Source: Caulobacter vibrioides (GTDB lineage Bacteria > Pseudomonadota > Alphaproteobacteria > Caulobacterales > Caulobacteraceae). Taken from it: 54,382 nucleotides of DNA. Numbering within the stretch: position 1 is the first letter of the stretch; every line of letters begins with the position of its first letter. The stretch lies in contig NZ_PJRR01000006.1 of assembly GCF_002858865.1 (NCBI RefSeq), forward strand, positions 1 through 54,382. Direction: 5' to 3'. The position numbers and the translations under genes were made by a program. Shown here one piece after another: positions 8,972 through 16,440 of this stretch. The notes beneath the pieces are model-generated. The model worked only from the letters and a program-made list of their open reading frames with translations. It was not told where the DNA came from and did not search any database.

Positions 8972-9023
8972 GAAACTATAATCATATAATTCAGACCAGC
9001 AAGCGGATTTGATAGCGTTGTCA
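8972..9023 (-). promoter_or_regulatory. Promoter/operator module, copy A
   Basis: About 80% identical to the module upstream of the TonB receptor (13694-13746). Reading on the minus strand: imperfect palindrome TGACAACGCTATCA, then a possible -35 TTGCTG, 16 bases, and -10 TATAGT. It lies just after the halogenase stop and about 260 bases before GH35. Confidence 0.6.
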
Positions 9024-9037
9024 GCAGACGCGTGACC

Positions 9038-10552
9038 TCAGCCCAGGGCTTCGGCCTTGCAGGTCGCCGCGATGAAGGCCTCGTGCGTGGGCAGGCGCGC
9101 GACCAGATTGGCGTTGGTCTGGCCGATCCGGCGGACGGCGGCGACCACCTCGTCATAGGCCGGCGCGTCGGCCAGACGGTCATAGTCCCTGGGCTCGATC
9201 CCCTGCCCCAGGAACACCGCCAGCCAGCTGGGCTCGGCGAACAGCTGCTCGTCGAAGCGGGCGATCTTGGCGCGGTTGCGGAACAGCTCGATCTTGTGGG
9301 TCAGGCTGTCGGGGATGGCCATGGTGCGGCAGTGGTTCCACAGCGGCGCGTCGTCCCGCTCGGTGGCGCAATAGTGCAGGATGATGAAGTCGCGGATCTG
9401 CTCGTATTCGATCTGGGTCAGGCGATTGTACTCGGCCTCGGCGGCGGGGTCGTAGCCGCCCAGCGGCAGCAGCGACAAAAGGCGCATGGCGCCGCTCTGG
9501 ACCAGGTGGATGCTGGTCGACTCCAGCGGCTCCATGAAGCCGCCGGCCAGGCCCAGGGCCACGACGTTCTTGCTCCAGCTCTTCTTGCGGCGGCCGGCCG
9601 TGAAGCGCAGCGGACGCGGATCGGCCAACGGCTTGCCGTCCAGATTGGCCAGCAGGGTCGCGGCGGCCTCGTCGTCGCTGATGTGGGCGCTGCAATAGAC
9701 ATAGCCGTTGCCCGTGCGGTGCTGCAGCGGGATCCGCCATTGCCAGCCGGCCGCATGGGCGGTCGAGCGCGTATAGGGCGTCAGGGGCGCGGCGTTCTCG
9801 CACGGCACGGCCAGGGCGCGGTCGCAGGGCAGCCAGTGCGACCAGTCCTCGAAGCCCGCCTGCAGCGCCTCCTCGATCAGCAGCCCCCGGAAACCCGAGC
9901 AGTCGATGAAGAAGTCGCCCTCGACCCGGCGGCCGTCGCTGAGCGTCAGGCCCGAGACGAAACCGTCCTCGGGACGCAGCTCGACCTTGGCGATCTTGCC
10001 CTCGGTGCGCTGGACGCCCCGCGCCTCGGCGTAGGCGCGCAGGTAACGGGCGTAGAGACCCGCATCGAAGTGATAGGCGTAGCCCAGGCCCGGCACCCCC
10101 GGCGGCAGGTCCTTGGGCGGAACCGCGAACTTGCCCGCCTTGGCCGCCACCGTGGCCAGGGCGTAGGAATCAAGCTCGCCGCCCTCGCCATTGGCCCGCA
10201 GCCGCATCCAGTAGTTATGGAAGCTGACCCCCTCGATCGACTGACCGTAGGGCCCGAAAGGGTGGAAGTATTCGTGGCCCTGGCGCCCCCAGTTGCGGAA
10301 CTGGATGCCCAGCTTGAACGTCGCCTGGGTCTTGCGGATGAAATCGAACTCGTCGATCCCCAGGATGCTGTTCAGGAACTGGATCGGCGGGATCGTCGCC
10401 TCGCCGACGCCGACCGTGCCGATCTCGTCGGACTCGACCAGCTCCACCTGCGCCAGCTTGCCCTTGAGGGCATGGATCAGGGTCGCCGCGGCGATCCAGC
10501 CCGACGTGCCGCCGCCGACCACAACGAACTTGCGATAAGGTTTTCCGTCCAC
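9038..10552 (-). CDS. Tryptophan-halogenase-family flavin oxidoreductase
   Basis: 504 residues. FAD-binding GGGTSGW near residue 13, VGVGEATIP near 47-54, and the WxWxIP signature (WQWRIP). A lysine at about residue 80 (TFKLGIQF) lines up with the catalytic lysine of PrnA-type halogenases, and a glutamate in PLESTSIH lies where the second catalytic residue is expected. True halogenation is not implied: in Caulobacter and Xanthomonas such genes commonly sit next to TonB receptors and glycosidases in carbohydrate loci, with unknown role. It is downstream of the receptor, on the same strand, but an intrinsic terminator lies between them. The start at 10552 gives the canonical beta-alpha-beta N-terminus. 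Confidence 0.88.
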   Translation of the reverse strand: MDGKPYRKFVVVGGGTSGWIAAATLIHALKGKLAQVELVESDEIGTVGVGEATIPPIQFLNSILGIDEFDFIRKTQATFKLGIQFRNWGRQGHEYFHPFGPYGQSIEGVSFHNYWMRLRANGEGGELDSYALATVAAKAGKFAVPPKDLPPGVPGLGYAYHFDAGLYARYLRAYAEARGVQRTEGKIAKVELRPEDGFVSGLTLSDGRRVEGDFFIDCSGFRGLLIEEALQAGFEDWSHWLPCDRALAVPCENAAPLTPYTRSTAHAAGWQWRIPLQHRTGNGYVYCSAHISDDEAAATLLANLDGKPLADPRPLRFTAGRRKKSWSKNVVALGLAGGFMEPLESTSIHLVQSGAMRLLSLLPLGGYDPAAEAEYNRLTQIEYEQIRDFIILHYCATERDDAPLWNHCRTMAIPDSLTHKIELFRNRAKIARFDEQLFAEPSWLAVFLGQGIEPRDYDRLADAPAYDEVVAAVRRIGQTNANLVARLPTHEAFIAATCKAEALG

Positions 10553-10600
10553 GCGACGCCTCGAACTTCGGTTAGGTCGAGACGCTAGCCCTGCGCCCCG

Positions 10601-10653
10601 AAAACAAGAAGGCCCCCGCCGCGTCCATCCAGGCGGACGGGGCGACGGGGGCC
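10601..10653 (-). terminator. Terminator after TonB receptor
   Basis: Stem arms GGCCCCCG / CGGGGGCC with an internal GTCC / GGAC pair, followed on the minus strand by TTCTTGTTTT. It lies between the receptor stop and the halogenase start. Confidence 0.75.
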
Positions 10654-10678
10654 GACGTTGATCAAACCTTACGAAACC

Positions 10679-13606
10679 TTAGAAGGTGCCGCGCAGAACG
10701 ATCGAGTAGCGGCGGTCGGCCACCACCCAGTTGGTGTCGGTCAGGCCGATGGCCTTGTTGCCCGGATAGCTGACCAGCACCTTGGTCTTGGTGTTGGTCA
10801 GATTCACCGCCTGGAAGCCGACCTTCAGGTTGTCGTCGATCGTGTAGAAGATCGAGCCGTCCAACTGACCATAGTCATCAAACCAGGCCGGGATGTTCTT
10901 GTTGGCGGCCGAGGTCGTCTGCAGGAAGCGTTCACGCCAGTTGTAGGCGAGACGCGCGGAGACCTTGCCCAGGTCGTACAGGGCCGCGACGTTGTAGCTG
11001 GTCTTCGACAGACCTTCGAGCGGCAGGTCGTCGCGCGCGCCGCCCACCAGGCTCGACACCTGGCTGGAGTCGTAGGGGTTGGAGGCGGCGTTGCGGGCGC
11101 CCTCGCTGTCGACATAGGTGAAGTTGGCTTGCGTGCCGAGGCCCTTGAGCGCGCCCGGCAGGAAGCTGAAGTACTGCTGATAAGCGACTTCGAAGCCTTT
11201 GATCGTGCCGTGGCCGGCGTTGTACGGCTGGGTCACCAGAACGTCGCGGGTCACGCCGTTGTTGGTGAACTTCACCGTGTTCACGCCGTTGGTCACGAAG
11301 TTGTAGATGTCCTTGTAGAACACCGTCGCCGTCAGGCTACCGGTCGAGGCGAAGTACCACTCGTAGGCCAGGTCATACTGGGTCGAGCGGGTCGGCTTCA
11401 GCTCGGGGTTACCGCCCGTGGCGGTATACTGAAAGACGCAGTTGCTCTGCGCGCCGTCCGGAATGGAGGTCGAGCAGACCGAGCCGTTCAGATAGCCGTT
11501 GGTCGCGCCAATCGAGAAGAACGGCTGCAACTGACCAAAGTCCGGACGGACGATCGACTTGGCCGCCGCGAAGCGCAGGAACATCTGCGGCGTGATCTTC
11601 AGGCGGGCGTTCAGGCTGGGCAGGACGCTGACATAGTCGCGGCCGCCGGTCAGGTCCCGCCTGGCGCCGTTGCCAAAGGCCAGCTCAGCTGCGGGCACGG
11701 TGGGCGTATTGTTCCGGGAGAACAACTGCAGGCCCTTGCCCTCGCTCTCGGTCTTGACGACGCGCAGGCCGATATTGCCGTCGATCTCGCGCCCTTCGCC
11801 CCACAACGACACCTCGTTGCCGAAACGCAGCAGGGCGTAGGCCGCCAGGGTCTTTTCCTTCTGGCGGTTGACGCCGCCGCCGCTGCCGCCGGCGGTCAGG
11901 CTGTCGTAGTCGCCGTTGAAGGTTCCCCACCAGCCGCCGTTGGCGGCAGCCAGCTTGGCCACCAGGGCGCCGCCGGCGGCGTAGTTCTGGACCAGGGACG
12001 CAGTCGGCAGGATGAACGTGGCCGGCAGGTTGGTCGCGCCGCGGAAGTAGTTCGTGAACGGATAGAGCTCGTAGTAGCCCTGATAGGACGCCAGGTTGTT
12101 GATCGACGGCGCCGACCAGCTGGGCGCGACGGCGCCCCAGTTATAGGTCGTCTCGCGGGTGGTGGACTCGCGATAGGTGTTGCGCACGCCGAAGCGGAAC
12201 GAGCGCAGCCAGCCGCCTTCGTCGAAGGTGTAGGCGCCGTCGAAGCGCTGGGCCCACTCGCTGGCGTCGTTGCGGTCATGGTGATCCATGGCCGCGCTCA
12301 GATAGTAGCTGGCGGGGTTCGACGTGTAGGCCTTGTTGTTGTTCATGGTGATCGCCGGCAGGTCGCCGGTCAGGTCCAGCGTGGCCGGAGCCGCGTCGGA
12401 ACCCAGCGCGTTGAACACCGTGAAATCGACGGTCTTGGTCTTGGCGTAGATGTACTGAATGTCCGCCGAGAACGCCCACTTGTCGTTCGGATTGTAGTTG
12501 ACCTTCAGCGCGTAGTCCGAGGTCACCGAGCTGCGGTCGGCGAAGCGGGTGTCGAGGGTCGACGAACCCAGGCTGTTTCCGCCCGGCGACTGGGCCAGCG
12601 TGCCCTTCAGGAAATGGCCCGCCGAGTCATAGGTGAACGTCGTGCCGGCGGCCGGACCGTTGCTCGAACCCGGGTTGAAGCCCACGGCGCGCTCGGTCGA
12701 GGCTTGCGAGGCCGACGACCGCAGGAAGGTCAGAGCCGCGTCCCACTGATCGTTCGGACGCCATTGCACGGCGGCGCCGATACCCTTGCGTACACGCTCG
12801 AAGTCCAGGCTGCGGTAGCCGAAGCCGCCGGGAACATAAACCGTCCTGCCGGGGACGAGATCGGTGCGGGCGAAGTACGGATCGACCGAGATCGTGTCCG
12901 TGCGGCTGGCCAGTTCCGACTCCGACAGGCTGACTAGGAAGCCCAGCTCGCCGATATTGGTGTCCCAGCGGTCGCTGTAGAGCGCCGAACCGGTCGGCTT
13001 CCACTTCTTGGACATGTCGCCGATGCTCATGTCGGCGGAGAAGGCCATGATGCGCTTGGCGCTGTCGAACGGCAGACGCGTGCGCAGGTTGACCGTGCCG
13101 CCGACGCCGCCTTCGACCAGATCGGCAGACGGGTTCTTGTAGACGTCCACGCCGGCCATCAGTTCGGGCGGGACATCTTCGAAGCTCAGGGAGCGGCCGC
13201 TCTTGGCCGAGAAGCTGTCACGGCCGTTCAGTTCGCCGCGAACCCACGACAGGCCGCGAACCTGGACGCCCGAACCTTCGACCGAGATCCGGTCGACGTC
13301 ACGGCCATACGAGGTGCGGGCGATGGTCACGCCGGCGACGCGCTGCAGGGCTTCAGTGACGGAGCGGTCCGGCAGGGCGCCGATGTCGGTCGAGGTGATC
13401 GAGTCGACCAGCTGCTCGGCGTTCTGCTTGATCTTCTGGGCCGACTGGATGGCCGCGCGTTGGCCGGTGACGACCACTTCTTCGACGGTCTGGTCGTCCT
13501 GCGCCGTCTGCTGCGCGAACACGACGCTCGGCGCGGCGAGGCACAGCACCAGCGCAGAAGCGCCGGCCAGCATGAGTTTCCGATGAGACGAATCAAGGCG
13601 CTGCAT
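10679..13606 (-). CDS. TonB-dependent receptor, carbohydrate type
   Basis: 975-residue outer-membrane transporter of the Xanthomonas/Caulobacter TonB-receptor subfamily. Signal peptide (LMLAGASALVLCLAAPSVVFA), a TonB-box-like VEEVVVTG, then the plug domain (ALPDRSVTEALQRVAGVTI ... VQVRGLSWVRGELNGRD), then a 22-strand-type barrel ending in the required C-terminal phenylalanine (VLRGTF). Given its GH31/GH35 neighbours it probably imports xyloglucan oligosaccharides; the substrate is inferred. It is preceded by a LacI-type palindrome and a promoter-like block (13694-13746), and followed by a terminator. Confidence 0.93.
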   Translation of the reverse strand: MQRLDSSHRKLMLAGASALVLCLAAPSVVFAQQTAQDDQTVEEVVVTGQRAAIQSAQKIKQNAEQLVDSITSTDIGALPDRSVTEALQRVAGVTIARTSYGRDVDRISVEGSGVQVRGLSWVRGELNGRDSFSAKSGRSLSFEDVPPELMAGVDVYKNPSADLVEGGVGGTVNLRTRLPFDSAKRIMAFSADMSIGDMSKKWKPTGSALYSDRWDTNIGELGFLVSLSESELASRTDTISVDPYFARTDLVPGRTVYVPGGFGYRSLDFERVRKGIGAAVQWRPNDQWDAALTFLRSSASQASTERAVGFNPGSSNGPAAGTTFTYDSAGHFLKGTLAQSPGGNSLGSSTLDTRFADRSSVTSDYALKVNYNPNDKWAFSADIQYIYAKTKTVDFTVFNALGSDAAPATLDLTGDLPAITMNNNKAYTSNPASYYLSAAMDHHDRNDASEWAQRFDGAYTFDEGGWLRSFRFGVRNTYRESTTRETTYNWGAVAPSWSAPSINNLASYQGYYELYPFTNYFRGATNLPATFILPTASLVQNYAAGGALVAKLAAANGGWWGTFNGDYDSLTAGGSGGGVNRQKEKTLAAYALLRFGNEVSLWGEGREIDGNIGLRVVKTESEGKGLQLFSRNNTPTVPAAELAFGNGARRDLTGGRDYVSVLPSLNARLKITPQMFLRFAAAKSIVRPDFGQLQPFFSIGATNGYLNGSVCSTSIPDGAQSNCVFQYTATGGNPELKPTRSTQYDLAYEWYFASTGSLTATVFYKDIYNFVTNGVNTVKFTNNGVTRDVLVTQPYNAGHGTIKGFEVAYQQYFSFLPGALKGLGTQANFTYVDSEGARNAASNPYDSSQVSSLVGGARDDLPLEGLSKTSYNVAALYDLGKVSARLAYNWRERFLQTTSAANKNIPAWFDDYGQLDGSIFYTIDDNLKVGFQAVNLTNTKTKVLVSYPGNKAIGLTDTNWVVADRRYSIVLRGTF

Positions 13607-13942
13607 GGCCGTTCCCTTCCCCCTGTTCAGGAGCCGTCCCGGTCCGTTCTGCGGAGACCGGTTACGCGCGGCCCCTCGCCGCTGCTCAAGGCGGAACCTA
13701 TAATCGTATAATTGATACCTTCAAGTCGAATTTGATAGCGCTATCATTTCTCGCACCACACGGCGCCGTTTTGGACACACCACCGCGTTGACACCGGTCG
13801 CTTCCTTGAAGAGGAACGAAAGCGTCTCCACCCCCGGCGCGCCGGGGCCCCGATTGTTGCCCCGCATATTGTACTATAAACGATCCCTGACGGACTTCCC
13901 GCTTGGCGCTTTCGCACGGGCCGTGAGACTGGAATCGGCCTG
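13607..13942. other. Divergent regulatory region, TonB receptor / dgoK
   Basis: 336 bases without a gene. It contains the promoter/operator module at 13694-13746 facing the receptor. Nearer dgoK, at 13869-13879, is the AT-rich near-palindrome TTGTACTATAA, a possible site for the GntR regulator encoded downstream. The rest is featureless to my eye. Confidence 0.55.
13694..13746 (-). promoter_or_regulatory. Promoter/operator module, copy B
   Basis: Minus strand: perfect palindrome TGATAGCGCTATCA (13733-13746), then a possible -35 TTGAAG, 16 bases and -10 TATAGG, about 90 bases before the receptor start. It is shared with 8972-9023 apart from about ten substitutions and one single-base gap. Confidence 0.62.
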
Positions 13943-14863
13943 ATGGACCAGAGCATCGTGATCGTCGGCGACTGGGGCGGCTCGCGGCTGCGCCTCTGGC
14001 TGCGCCAGGGCAAGAGCGTGATCCACCGGCGGGACGGCCCTGGCGTCACCGCTCTGACCGACAGCCCGGAAAAGACCTTCCTGGACCTGGTCGGCGACTG
14101 GCGCGAGGCCGGTCCCGACCATGCGATCCTGTGCGGCATGGTCGGATCCCGGATGGGCTGGACCGAGGCGCCCTACGCGCCCTGCCCCGCCACGACGGGC
14201 GAGATCGCCGCGCGCGCCGTGCGCATCGAAGCCGCCGGCCTGCCGGTGCGGATCGTTCCGGGCCTGTCTTGCGTGAACCCGCTGGGCGGACCCGATGTGA
14301 TGCGCGGCGAGGAAACCCAGATCCTCGGCGCAATGTCGCTGGACGCGGCGCTGCGATCGGGCCGCCATCTCCTGGTGCTGCCCGGCACCCACAACAAGTG
14401 GGCCGTGGTCGAGGACGGCCAGATCACGACCTTCCTGACCGCCCCGATCGGCGAGACCTTCGCCCTGCTCAAGGCCCACTCCACCCTGGGCGCCGGCGGC
14501 GGCAGTCTGGCCGAGGGCTCGGCGGCGGGCTTCGCCCGTGGCCTGACGCGCATCGCCGAACAGGGCGCGGGGCGCCTGACGCACCTGATGTTCGAGACCC
14601 GCGCCCGCCAGCTTCTGGAAGCGATGACGCCCGCCGACGCCATGGGCTTCCTGTCGGGCCTGCTGATCGGCGCCGACGTCGCCGCCGCACGGGACTGGTT
14701 CGGTCCGATGGAGGCCGTGACCGTGATCGGCGACGGGCCGCTCGCCGCGCTCTATGTCCAGGCCCTGGCCGCCACCGGCGTCACCGCGTCCGCCGTGGAC
14801 GGCGACGCTGCGGTGCTGGCGGGCCTTTCGATGATCACCAGACACCAGGACGCCTCGTCGTGA
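13943..14863 (+). CDS. dgoK: 2-dehydro-3-deoxygalactonokinase
   Basis: 306-residue sugar kinase that phosphorylates 2-keto-3-deoxygalactonate in the DeLey-Doudoroff pathway of galactose breakdown. The N-terminal phosphate loop is IVGDWGGSRLRLWL, and family segments follow: CGMVGSRMGW, IVPGLSC, VMRGEETQILGA, and LPGTHNKWAVV. It overlaps dgoA by four bases, so the two are translationally coupled. It is divergent from the TonB receptor and precedes a GntR regulator, which makes it the intracellular end of the galactose branch of this locus. Confidence 0.95.
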   Translation: MDQSIVIVGDWGGSRLRLWLRQGKSVIHRRDGPGVTALTDSPEKTFLDLVGDWREAGPDHAILCGMVGSRMGWTEAPYAPCPATTGEIAARAVRIEAAGLPVRIVPGLSCVNPLGGPDVMRGEETQILGAMSLDAALRSGRHLLVLPGTHNKWAVVEDGQITTFLTAPIGETFALLKAHSTLGAGGGSLAEGSAAGFARGLTRIAEQGAGRLTHLMFETRARQLLEAMTPADAMGFLSGLLIGADVAAARDWFGPMEAVTVIGDGPLAALYVQALAATGVTASAVDGDAAVLAGLSMITRHQDASS

Positions 14864-15468
14864 ACCTCTCTCCCCTGCCCCCCATTGTGGCCATCCTGCG
14901 TGGGGTGAAGCCCGACGAGGTGGTCGATATCGCTGCGGCGCTGGTCGAGGCCGGCGTCGGCGCGATCGAGGTGCCGCTGAACTCCCCCGACCCGGTGGAG
15001 AGCATCCGCCGGCTATGCGACGCCTTCGGGGATAAAGCCCTGTGCGGCGCCGGCACGGTCCTGACGCCCGAAGCGGTGGACGCCGTGGCCGAGGCCGGCG
15101 GCCGGCTGATCGTCACCCCCAACACCGATCCCGCCGTGATCGCCCACGCGGTGGCGCGCGGCCTGACGGTCATGCCCGGCTTTGCGACGCCCACCGAGGC
15201 GTTTGCGGCCGTCAAGGCCGGCGCCCGCGCCCTGAAGCTGTTTCCGGCCGGGACCTTCGGCCCGGGACACATCAAGGCGGTCAAGGACGTGCTGCCCCGC
15301 GAGGTGGCGGTCTATGCCGTGGGCGGGGTCGGCGCGAGCAATCTCGACGCCTGGCGGGCCGTCGGCGTTGACGGGATCGGCGTCGGCGGCGAGCTCTATC
15401 GCCCAGGCGACCGCGCCGCCGACGTCGCCGAACGCGCCGCCCGGCTGGTGGCCGCCTGGAATGGCTGA
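14860..15468 (+). CDS. dgoA: 2-dehydro-3-deoxy-6-phosphogalactonate aldolase
   Basis: 202-residue class I aldolase of the KDPG/KDPGal family, cleaving the DgoK product to pyruvate and glyceraldehyde 3-phosphate. The Schiff-base lysine is in LKLFPAG, the catalytic glutamate in AIEVPLNSP, and the phosphate-binding end in VYAVGGVG. The start is GTG at 14860, embedded in the dgoK stop (GTGA). Unlike some enterobacteria it is not fused to galactonate dehydratase, and no dehydratase gene is in the window. Confidence 0.95.
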   Translation: MNLSPLPPIVAILRGVKPDEVVDIAAALVEAGVGAIEVPLNSPDPVESIRRLCDAFGDKALCGAGTVLTPEAVDAVAEAGGRLIVTPNTDPAVIAHAVARGLTVMPGFATPTEAFAAVKAGARALKLFPAGTFGPGHIKAVKDVLPREVAVYAVGGVGASNLDAWRAVGVDGIGVGGELYRPGDRAADVAERAARLVAAWNG

Positions 15469-15630
15469 GCCCTTTTCGCGGCGCCGGGCGGCCTTCGCCC
15501 CAAACACGCTTGCCGAACGCCACGGCGAGGGCTGTACTCACCGCAATCGTCCCGTTGCGGATGGAGCAAACCAAGCTACACAGCAGCGAGCGCCCTTTCG
15601 CTTCGCCGTCGCAGGAAAGAAGAGCCGCAG

Positions 15631-16359
15631 ATGCGCACTCAGCCCGGCCTGAGTTTGACCTATGGCCTGGTCGAGCAGCTCGGTCAGGCCATCGTCACAG
15701 GCGAATACGCCAAGGGCGGCTTCCCGACCGAGGGGGAGCTGTCCAAGCAGTTCGGCGCCAGCCGCACCGTGACGCGCGAGGCGGTGAAGATGCTCACCGC
15801 CAAGGGCCTGCTGAGCGCCCGCCCCCGGCACGGCACCGTGGTGGAGCCCGAGGCCGAGTGGAACATGCTCGACCCCGACGTTCTGCGCTGGCTGCTGGAG
15901 CGCAAGTTCTCGCTGCGGCTGCTGGCCGACTTCACCGAGATGCGGATGGGTATCGAGCCCACCGCCGCCGCCCTGGCGGCGCGGCACGCCGACGAGGCGG
16001 GCCTGGAGGAAATCCGCAAGGGCCTGCGCCGGATGAAGGCCGCCGCCGAGGGCGAGGACGACCCCTTGTCGGCCGATATCGCGTTCCACATCGCGATCCT
16101 CAACGCGACCAAGAACCCGTTCTATCGCGAGCTGCACGAGCTGGTGAACACCGCCCTGCGGATCTCGATCCGCTTCACCAACCGCATCAAGGGCCGCACC
16201 GCGTCGATCCCCTCGCACGAGGATGTCTACAACGCGATCGCGGCGCGCGACTGCGAGCGGGCTGCGGCGGTGATGCGCGAGATCATCGTCGACGTGCTGG
16301 AGCTGATCCGCGCCGCCTCGCCCGCGACCGAGAGCGAGGCTGCGCGCCGCGAGGCGTAA
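15631..16359 (+). CDS. GntR-family regulator, FadR (FCD) subgroup, DgoR-like
   Basis: 242 residues. Winged HTH at residues 10-75 (GGFPTEGELSKQFGASRTVTREAVKML), then an all-helical FCD ligand domain with the metal/ligand histidines (DIAFHIAIL, SHEDVYNAI). It lies 162 bases after dgoA, on the same strand, with AAGAAGAG before the ATG. Placement strongly suggests a DgoR-type repressor answering to galactonate or 2-keto-3-deoxygalactonate. It could also control the divergent receptor. Confidence 0.88.
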   Translation: MRTQPGLSLTYGLVEQLGQAIVTGEYAKGGFPTEGELSKQFGASRTVTREAVKMLTAKGLLSARPRHGTVVEPEAEWNMLDPDVLRWLLERKFSLRLLADFTEMRMGIEPTAAALAARHADEAGLEEIRKGLRRMKAAAEGEDDPLSADIAFHIAILNATKNPFYRELHELVNTALRISIRFTNRIKGRTASIPSHEDVYNAIAARDCERAAAVMREIIVDVLELIRAASPATESEAARREA

Positions 16360-16440
16360 GGCGCCCGGGCCGGACTTCATAGCCAAGGTTTAATGTTCCG
16401 GCGCCTTGCCGAACTGAAGCGTTCGCATAAGGTTCTCGGC

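Larger units (their letters stand above)
8714..9037. other. Regulatory intergenic region upstream of GH35
   Basis: 324 bases with no convincing gene. From the halogenase stop toward GH35 it holds a LacI-type imperfect palindrome with a promoter-like block (8972-9023), about 100 bases of GC-rich leader, an intrinsic terminator (8824-8861) and a perfect LacI-type operator (8749-8762). All are oriented for minus-strand transcription. Confidence 0.65.

Noticed and set aside
8815..9183. 122-codon minus-strand frame between halogenase and GH35
   Set aside because: It overlaps the halogenase end and reads through the terminator stem; R/S/P-rich with no ribosome site.
10658..12937. Open frame of 759 codons opposite the TonB receptor
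   Set aside because: No recognisable domain and shadow-like composition; the receptor on the other strand is certain.
4230..16359. Recent horizontal transfer of the carbohydrate locus
   Set aside because: GC content and codon use look like the rest of the window, and no integrase, tRNA or attachment site borders it.
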